The notes beneath the pieces were generated by a model. That model saw nothing but the letters and a program-made list of their open reading frames with translations, searched no databases and was not told where the DNA came from. From the NCBI RefSeq assembly GCF_905147045.1, contig NC_065892.1, forward strand, positions 191,001 through 255,000: a stretch of 64,000 nucleotides of DNA, written 5' to 3'. Numbering within the stretch: position 1 is the first letter of the stretch; each line of letters opens with the position of its first letter. Positions 13,401 to 24,100 of the stretch are shown here, one piece after another. This DNA comes from Nymphalis io. Taxonomy: Eukaryota; Arthropoda; Insecta; Lepidoptera; Nymphalidae. The translations under genes and the position numbers were made by a program.

Positions 13401-16400
13401 ATTTAAATGATATTACGAAAAAGTCGCGCAATTGAAATGTGTAAAATTTTGTAAAGAATATTTTTTCAAGGTTCCGACTTTATTATAAAAGTCACTAAAT
13501 GTGACTTTTAACAATAACAGTGTATACTGTTATGAAAATGTCGTTGTCGTCTTAGAATTTGTTTGTTGTTGAACATTTTACAGATTTAATTACTACAAGT
13601 TTCACAACTAAATAAGTAAATTTCGATCACAATGAGATATAAAAATAAGTTTATTCTATATCCTGTTTCTTGTTTGTTTTTTGTGTGTTTTTATATCCCG
13701 CTCATTCTAGGTATAAAATAATTCCTAGGAAATTTTGAAAATTTTACAGTCATTTTTTATTGCTTGAAACATTAAACAGAAGTTTAAATCGTTTTGGTTT
13801 AGTTATAACTATATCTGTATATTTATAAATCTAAATATTATACGTATGTAGTCCTTATGTTCGCGACGGAACCTGCCTATCACGTATGTACTATTATAAT
13901 TTAATACCATTGAAATAATTTCCTTATGAAATTAGTTATAGTAATTAGCTTATTATATCACGTAGTTATAGCACTTTGCAAGTTCCGGGTAGTTCGTAAT
14001 TAGTTTATTATTGAACGTTGAAGATTGGCAGACTGTTGCGATTCAACGCCGGTTTTAACTACGGCGTTAGATAACTCGAGTATTTTCGGTAAGTTAATAT
14101 CACTCCAACACATTCGCCTCAACCTAATTGGGATCACTCCTAAACTTATAGAATGATTAATGGATTTCTTTTCGACGAACCCAGTTGGTGGTGACTTCCT
14201 CTTCGGGATGCTTGGGATCCTGGTACCCGTTGGGGAAAAAGTTAGGGTTGACTGCCATCGTAGCACTCGGTAGCGCGGACGTGTCGTGGAGCGAACGATC
14301 GCGGACTGCGTCTCCAGTCGTTCCCTCTCGGTAAACAGTAATTTCAATGCATTCTATTTTGGAAATATGACGGAAAAATAGGCACCGGCGTGGGCGAAAA
14401 CTCAGCCTAGAGCATTGTGTGGGCACGCGAGAAGAATTCGTCTCTTACTACTCGGACACGCGAATGGATAATATAAATAGTTTACCCAAACGCAGAAAAT
14501 AAGAGGCAAGGGTAGAGGATATCTCTCGCTTCAAAACGAACAAGCGATGTGCTATTTATATTTTTACTCTATTTACCCGGCGACTAATTTTCTCCTGATA
14601 AGTATTTGTAATGAGTTTATTAATGGTAATGACTGTTGGTGTTTGCACATATCGTCACCGCGCACTATTTTAGCAACGTGTGATTCAGAACATGAATGAA
14701 TGGAACGTACTGGAACTCACGATTGAATTTCTAATGTATATTTCTAAAACCAATTTATATAATTACATGCGTCCATAGCGTAGTTGTAGCTTTCGCGTCT
14801 TATTATGTTTCTAATTAAGAATATAACAAAATAAAGAGTGTTTGGAAAAAGGCCAGACTATAAACGCTCGTCTTGGTTTAAAAATGGTTGAGTTAACCTA
14901 TTTACCTGGGAAGTAACTAGTGCGACGTATCTAATGAAGATAATAAATATTTTTAATACGTAGACACAAAATAAACATTAGTTTAACATTGATTCATTTG
15001 AGCCAGTTACAAATATGCGTGAATATTCGTGATACGGATAATTCTCAAAATGGAATGTTATGTGCTAGAATTTAATAATACACTATCAACACAAAATTGA
15101 ATGTTGAAAGAAATTATTTTTAATCAGACTATCGATCTAGTTCGACTATGAGACTGGTTAATTCTATAAAATGTAGTTTAGCTAATTTAAATACACATAT
15201 GAGTCGTCACGGCACATCGACGTAAGGCTGTTTTATTATATGATTGGATATTTTTTGAAGCCAACTTCTGAAAGAAGGTTATAAATTCGGTCTCATTTTT
15301 TTTGGGTGTGCCTCGTATTTTCCTCTTCTTCTTCGTATGCCTCGTAGCTTAGCCTGTTGTTAATCGGTTTCGAAAATAATTATTTTCGGTTATATATCGA
15401 ATAGTTGTACCACTTTATTAAAAAAAAAAGATCTCTAGGTTTGAAAAAAGAAATGAAAAATATAAGGGATAAGAATTGATTTTAATAAAATTCCACCACT
15501 GACAATGCAAAACTATGTTTCCCTAAACAGTGGCGTTAAGTGTCAACTACAAAGATTTAACTGCGTATAAACATAAACTAGTAACTTACGGCCTTACTTA
15601 TAAATGTTGCTTAGCGGCTGTTTAGTGAAATACTGATATCGCTCTTTCTCTTATTATTGATTTGATATTCGAAAGTAGAATAAAAATCATTATTTATCTA
15701 ATCAACCGCTAAACATTTATAAGTTAGGCTGTTAAAAATATAATAATATATAAATATTTACAACAACTAATAAGTTATTCTCAGAGTATGTGTTGCCAAC
15801 AATCGATGCGGGCATTTTGTTTTACTAGGCTTATGTTTTTTTATTGAACATAATTTATTAAAATAATTATGTTATATAATTCAACCGCTTATATAATTCA
15901 GTTTTCAGTTTATGAAATGTTGCATTCTATTCTGCCGCGAGTCGTGTGTGCTGTGTAGTCAACATAACTCTTATTCAAGGTGTTGCTCTAAATTTCTGTA
16001 CTTGCTCGAAATTAGGCCTGTCTAATAATATGGCAGTTCTTTCCGTTTGATGAATGGTGTGACAAATATCGCCTTCGACCGAATAATTTGGCATTGATAC
16101 AAATAAAATATGACGAAAGTCAACAAATAAATCTAAAGCGAGGACATTACTTTGCAGGGTTGATTATAACAAGATACAACTTGATTTAATCATTAATGTT
16201 TATTAGACTTTTAGAGAATAGGTCTTGCGTAACTCTTGGATTTGAATTTGAGGGTTTCAACAAATTATCGTATATTTATTACTTATTTAGACATATATCA
16301 ATAAAGAAATGCTACGAATATATCCTCTACGCTAAGCTACGATCAATGATTACGACGGTTTACAAATTTGTTGAGTGGTTTATAGATCGAGACGGAACAC

Positions 16401-18069
16401 TTTTTCTATTGTTAAATATTAAACAGTATTGAAGTTAGTGGTCTATTGAATATGATTATGGCAAAAACCTCAGAATATATAGTATGCGTATAGATCACAG
16501 TTATAACTCTATCCCGACAAAATTAGTCGAAAGTACTTTAGACAACGGATAGTTTAGACTGGTTATATTTCTGCCATCGAGCCAACTGACCGTAGCTGTA
16601 CTGGTGTAGCGTAGCACAGATAAAAAACCGTAATGTCATGTGTGTTCCCAGATGACACGCTTAGAATAATGAAACTAGCCTACGTCACATAACCACTCAG
16701 ATTAGATAAAAGTGCTTTTGACTGGAAAAGATATATTAAAATAATCACCGGTAAATTCAAATGTACACTATTTACTCAGCTGGTCAGTTTGTTACTGCAA
16801 GTAATGATTATTATTAATTAATACTTTTATAATACTTGATCTGCATTAAAACCAGTGATAAGAAATTATGGTAACAATTTTTCAAATATTGTATTACAAT
16901 AATATGAACGTCAAAAAATTTATCAACATTACTAGCTTGACTCGCATTTATTTGTGGTCGGTACAATTTATAAACTGCATGAAAACAAGGATTTGGCAAA
17001 CTCCTTGGGAATGCTGGTGGGTTGGTGTTCCGCCGGGATACAACAGAAAAATCGCTTAGGATAATCCGTCGGAACTACGTGAATTCAGTAAAACAATTAC
17101 ATAGTCATAATAATTACCTGGCTTTGTATGGACTCATCGACGGTTTCATCGGTGCGATTGGAAGCTGCGGACGACATCATCAAGGTCCTGTACTCTCCCT
17201 CCTGCTGGGGGACGAATTGTGTTTGCTGGGGAGCGTATTGTGTTTGCTGGGGGGCGTATTGCGACTGCTGGGGAGCGTATTGCGTCTGCTGGGAGGCGTA
17301 TTGCGTCTGTTGGGGGGCGTATTGCGGCTGCTGGGGGGCGTATTGCGACTGCGGAGGCACGGGCGTGCTGCGGGGCAGGGACTCGGGCCCGCGCCACTGT
17401 GTCGCCGGGCAGGGGCTTGCGGTCCTGTTTACAGATGTTTGCTATATACTTATAATAACAAATTTTATAACATCGTACTAATCATCTGTTTACAACGTTT
17501 AATATTGAAATGGAATAATTAGTAAACATCAAAGGTTTCAATAGAAGTAATGATAACGGAGTCGGAAAGGGAGCGACATAGAGTGGCCGGCGACTCGGTC
17601 GGCGTTACCTGCAGGGCGGCGGGGAGGGGGGAGCGCGCCGTCCGCGTTAGTCGGGCTACGTGGCGACACTAACACTCGTTCGCGAGCACAAGTCTTACTT
17701 GCACGTACACATTATGAGGATATATTTATTCAACAATATATGAGTCATTATGTTATAAGGAGCTCCGAGATCGTTACACAAAAAAAATCTTATTGAAAAA
17801 CAAAAATGTTCCACGGTTTTTTAAGACGATGTCGACCTTACTACATGGGTCGACCTACCCACGGTTTCCTCGAAAATTTCATCCCTATGTACTTTATTGC
17901 ATTGATGTATTTGCAAACTTATTTTATCATACCTAAGGATATTATTCTTTTTAATTTAAATATTTAGAAAGAGTGTTGTATCGACATATGTAAAATGTTT
18001 ACAATTAACCATTTTAGTATACAAATGTATTGAATTCGTTGAAATAATACATAATCAAACATTACAGTT

Positions 18070-18127
<58 letters not shown>

Positions 18128-18133
18128 AACTGT

Positions 18134-18164
<31 letters not shown>

Positions 18165-21100
18165 GCAAACTGTAATGTTTATATATATATACTGTTTATA
18201 TATATATATATATATTAATAAAAGACACAGGCAGACACAGAAAGGTTCTAATTACTCAAATACATTTCAGCCACTATTATTTAATTTTTATACGGAACTA
18301 CTACAAACTATATCGCGGATATATAGATGGATAGAATACATATAATGCAGACTAATATTAAACGATTAGCATTAAACTTTGGAAATAAATATTAATTTAA
18401 ATACTTATGTAATACATAGACAAAAGTAGACCTACTCACAATAAGCAAACGTGCTAATTACTATATAGCGTGTAATGAAAGCGGAAGAAGTATTAAGTAA
18501 TAAATACATAGGCTGTTGTTTATTATAACACCGATTTGTACGACATTCAGTAGCGTGTCTTACTCGGCCATACGATAGAAGGTAGGCATGAGCAGGGAGC
18601 GTCCTGAGAAGCTGTTAGAAGAACGCGGCATCGTGTACAGATGAGAACTTGGACTGCTCCTGTAGGTACACTCATCATGAACATGATTCATTAACAATTG
18701 TTATAGTCTTCTCCATTACCAATGTACACGACAAGGTACAAAACAGGACTAAAAAGAAAAACTCGCTAAACGTATAAATAAAAACGAAGACGACGTTTTA
18801 AGAAAATCAGTTCCTTTTGTTTGATTTACATCAGCAGAAGTAGCATAGTAAATAATTTAATTCGCATTTATTGGCCAGAATAGTTATGGCTCTGCATATT
18901 CAGTCCAAAAATATGTCAATATTGTAAAAACAGCGCTTCACCGACACACAAGATCTTGCAGATTAACCAGCCTTTAACACTTGCCCAATGTTTCTTGACA
19001 GTTTATTTGGCGTTTGCAAGTTGCAACAAAACTTTTGTATAATTTTTTTAGGAATAATTGTAGTTTTATTATTACCATGTCTTCAGTGTTTTTTATCTAT
19101 TAATTGACATTACATGTATTAATTACTGTAGATGTATAGGATGACCCTACTGATATATACAACTAAGCAACGAAACTAAAATTTTCCCATAGAGCTTTAG
19201 CAATTTTTTATCTAATTAGATATATTCCTGATATCCACATATTTTTGTTGCTTACAGTAATTTACAATTATAATTTAGTATTTATCGATATAACATTTGT
19301 AGTTTAATATGACTTTCTGTACATGTTTCATGCGTTATATACTGGGTGATTTTGATAATAGATAAGGCAGCTTAAGCCCTCCATAGGGTAATAGAATATT
19401 ACGCTGTGTGTCCGACATATGCAGGGTAGTACACAGGAGAGTATGACCCAAATAATGTAAAAAAGGACAATATGAAACCGACAATTAGATACAACTGCAG
19501 CATACGCAATTAGATTTAATTAGGATAATTTCATGACCCCCGAATATTTTCAGGCAGCCATTAAGCTAAATTATCATATACCATAACGTATGGAACTGTT
19601 ATTAAATGTAATTTTACTACCTTTGTACAACAAGTTTAATTTGATTCGGCGCGTTTTTGAAAAGGTTCTGCGCATCTTCATGTCGGAGATCTCGTGCGTC
19701 GTAGTGGTCGATCTTTGCGATGATATCGCCTCTCGTCAGTTCCCGTCCGGCCGGCGTACCCGGCGTTACCTGTAAGTTCAACAAAATAAAACTGATATTC
19801 GAAAAGCAATCGCACCGTACAGCACGATTAAACTGCATTATATCGTTACAGCCTGTGAATGTTCCACTGCTGGGCTAAAGGCCTCCTCTCTCTTTTTGAG
19901 GACAAGGTTTTGGAGCTTATTCCACCAAGCTGCTCCAATGCGGGTTGATGGAATAAGCTCCAAAACCTTCTCCTCAAATGATTGATGAATACACATGTGG
20001 CAGAATTTCAGTGAAATTAGATACATGCAGTTTTTCTCACTATGTTTTCCTTCACCGTCAAGCACGAGATGAATTATAATCACAAATTAGGCACATGAAA
20101 ATTCAGTGGTGCGGGTTTGAACCCACAATCATCGGTTAAGATTCACGTGTTCTTACCACTGGGCCAACTCGGCTATAAATACTACATTAAATATTTAATT
20201 CGAATTATTGAACATGAATATAATATGGCGAAGGATAGAAATCAGTAACTAGTTATTGGTTTCTATTAGTCGCCATTTTATCATCAGATCACTTCAACGT
20301 CGCGACATCCATGTCATATCATTTAAATCCTATTTATCGCACAATGTGCTTTGTTTCCTTATTTCTGTGCGATATTCCAGCGTCTTTATTTTCTGATCAA
20401 CGTGAACCAACCGGGTATTTTTACAGCAAGTTTGATTAGATCATCCCACATGCCAGACCAAATCAACTCATTTACCATCAAGTGTGACTGACAAGTTTAG
20501 TTCATCTATATTTCTATTTTAATATTATAAGCAGGATAATAAAGAAAATTTGGTTGTTCGTTATCGATACTCTTAAATTACTGAACCGATTTTAATAATT
20601 CCTTTAACATTAGGAAGCTACTTTATCCAAAAGAAACATCTTATTATCACTGAACTAAAATACAGCCTGTATTTTAGTTCAGTGATAATAAGATTTCAGC
20701 CAGAAATAGCGGTATTTGAACAGGAAGCCAGTTAAAAAAGCTTTACTGAGCTGTTCTATACGCGTGTGCGTATGTAACTTTATAATTACAAACTGAATTT
20801 CACGAGGACGAAACCACGGGCAGAGCGAGTTAGAAAAAATAGACCTTTTGCGATGATAAATTACTCGATGACATTCGGTATTAGTGTTTTAGTTGAATAC
20901 GCAAGAGTAAATCTGCACATGTGAGCAACGTAAACCGTTAACTATTATGTCACTAGTTATTCAAGGTAAAAAAAGGACCGTGACATTTAGTTTCACGACT
21001 TCAGGTACATTCATCTCTTCCCGAGCCGTTTCATAGAGACGTCATTACGATTGTGTCATATTACAGAATAATAAGAAAATAGTAGATAATTACTTGAATG

Positions 21101-24100
21101 TTTATATTTTTATTTATTTCAGAATAGTAAAGCTATGTGCAGATGCTGATAAGTGGTCATCTCTACCCTTAGTCTCGGCATTCTGTGTTAGTATAGCTAA
21201 TGCGCTGACTAAATTAAAATTACTCTATACGTGCTTTAGGATTTGATTGAATATTTAACATAAGCCATAAATACGAGGCTGTTCTCCGCGCATATCTCCG
21301 AAATTGACATCTAGGACGACCTTGTGACCAGGCAAGGGGAGGTTGGGAGACGGGAGCTATGCAAGTTTGGCGTAAGGCCAGGCTAAATGCGTCTATCGTC
21401 GTTGTCGTGCCAACCGTCACTGACATTTTTATTGAAAGCAACCGTCGCAGCCGATGGAGGCCGACGAATCACCGGCTGATTTACGCAAATCTATCACACT
21501 TCCTCCGAGTCAATGGCGAGGACGAACACCTATATTTACTCGTGTACAACTTAAGTTGATGTCGACGGTACGATGTTCTGTGGCAACGTCATTTGCAGGC
21601 GACATAGCGACATCATCGACCTCAAGATGATGATTTTTGAGGATTTTGTAGGCGTCGGTGCTCATGTAACTGTTACGTGTTGTATTGCGTCATTATGGAT
21701 TCGACTTTATATCAATTTTGTATTAATTTATGGTAAACTATACAGTCTATAATTAACATAGATGTGCCAACAAGCAATCGTATGATTATCAGTTAATTTC
21801 AGTCAACTAAGAAAAATTATTCGCTCAGACTTACCGCTTATCGCCAACGTAAATGGCGGTGGTTATTTTAAGTGGTTTCTTTGATGTTTTTAACATGAAG
21901 ACAGCACTGGTATCAATAAAAATATCGATATTTGTTTCTTCTACGAATTACACAATGTAATTGTATAATTTTCAACAGAAGAATGGATTTTTAGTGGCCG
22001 GAAATACTAACTATTCACCTAAGTAGTCTAAAATATTCACAAAATATTTTGAATGACGCATTTGAGAATTGTAATTCACAAAAAAATACTTAGCATTATT
22101 ATATTTTGATGGAATGCTGTCTATTTCAGTGAGCGTATATTGATTGAGTCATAGCTAACAGATGTTAAAGGAAATCCACGCAATCAAAATGTTTTATGAT
22201 AGCTGAATATTAGTGCAAGGTTGGATAAATTTGTTTAGCAATGAGTGCTTTGAGCGTCTAGATGAGTAACTGTAACAAATTAAAATTAACGGCTTTTTTA
22301 GATTCTAAAGTACATTAGGGAAATATAATATATAGATAAATATTATACATATAATATAAGCCTGCCATTCCTACTAATAATATAAGGTGAAAGTTTGTAT
22401 GATTGCTACTTAATCGCGCAAAAGGGATATGCACGGATATGCAATATGATATGCAATCTGCTTGCCTAAGCGGAACCACCCCATACTCATACGCAAGCAA
22501 AGCGGCAAGCGGAAGCCAATATTTTTATAATTTCAATAAGACACGGTGCTTAATTATTCCTTCAAAATTTAAAGGTGTTGGCTAATCTCAAGAACTCTCG
22601 GTGAACTTTTCATTGACATAGTTTTTAATGTTTAAAAACTTTAGTTTAAAGTTTCAGTTTGTCGGATGCTATAATGTGTTGACATGCGAACGATTTGTAT
22701 GTCTCAGAAAATGCCTTCAGAAATGTCAGCTTTAGCATAGATAACTCACAGTAAACATTTTTGTGTTTCAAAAAAGGGGATAAGTTAACGACATCTAAGT
22801 ATATTTTCGTTTAATTGTGATGAATTGTTAATCTTTATCGAAATGTAATATGTACACTATATATTCGTTGTTTATATATCCTGAGATGAAATCCTTATTT
22901 ATCGCCCACGCTGTACGTAAATTTTGATAAGTACCAACGTGATCATTTTCGATTCAAATATAACAAAACAACAGGGCCGTGTGAACATAACATATATAGC
23001 TTCAAAATAGTATTTTATTCATCAGACAAAATCTTCATACGCAGTTTTTAAAAATTTAACGATAGGTATGCTTTGAAAAAACAGATTTGAGGAAATGCTA
23101 TTGACATTACCATGTACAAAACTGACATTAATATGAATGACTAAATTAATGAAAAACTGTTGTATTCATAATATGAAACTAACTGCAGGATTCATATAAC
23201 GACGAAAATCGAAATTGCTACACAGAAGGCGTGAGATATAAATGCAAAAATTAACTAATTAGCTTAGCAACTTGACAATACTGAAATGTTAGCAAAATTC
23301 TGAAAATACTTGTAGGAAACTAGTCCAATGTGTCGTCAACAACACAAAAGTCTTTGATGTTTTAATGTTGCGTCCTCTTTAAAACTGTTTAGAGGATACC
23401 AATTATTCTACTGGCTGAAACAAAACTAATATCTTTGTTGTCTGGGAATCAAGTATTGATGGGTATTATATTTCCAAAATTAAAAATATATATGCCTACT
23501 GTTATGAGGCCCAGATCCATAGTTGATAAGAAAACCCAAACGAAAATCCTAAATCTTTAAATTCTCACTAAAAACGGAGTTCTCGACTCTGACACACATT
23601 TAAGATTATTAATATATTGGTATATGCAATCATACCAATATTATAAACGAACAAGTTGCAAGCCGTATGGTTCTTGCGAAGATCTTAATCCGTGGGTGTA
23701 AGAACCGAGATTAATGGATATTGTGTTGAGCGCAACGTGAGCGCAACGTGAGCGCCTCAACCAAACGTGCAGTGTGGGGAAACCAATCCGTCAACAAATC
23801 GTTTACAACGCGGGCATCGGCTGTATGTCTGTCTATTCCATTTTTAAAACAGTATGGATTAATCCATTATAACACATTATGGATTGACAAGAAAGGATAG
23901 CGGCAAGGCAATAGGATAACGGCAAGCGAACGATAACTTAAAGTTTATGTCTAATATACAGTGCACAGTAGCTGTACCTACAAATAGCAATAATAATAGC
24001 GTGATCACGTCGTAACATTTTTTGAGATATAATTTATCGGTCTGACGCTTTTGGCAAAACAACTAAGTTTATATTGACCATATATTTATGTTGACTGCCT

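Larger units (their letters stand above)
12070..17117. other. Large Zasp66 intron region
   Basis: Apart from the possible exon at 14157-14258 it holds an eroded SINE B (13186-13350), two small hairpins (13487-13532), a MITE at 15590-15735 and a dispersed repeat with 'gaagccaacttctgaaagaaggtta' near 15255. No other gene is supported. Confidence 0.6.

Noticed and set aside
17146..17455. Alternative frames over the Zasp66 repeat exon
   Set aside because: Any frame over a 21-bp repeat stays open. Only the QYAPQQT frame joins the PDZ and PYRTT exons in phase.
21359..21559. 66-codon plus frame (MQVWRKARLNASIV...)
   Set aside because: Short, no homology recognised, no splice context. Likely chance.
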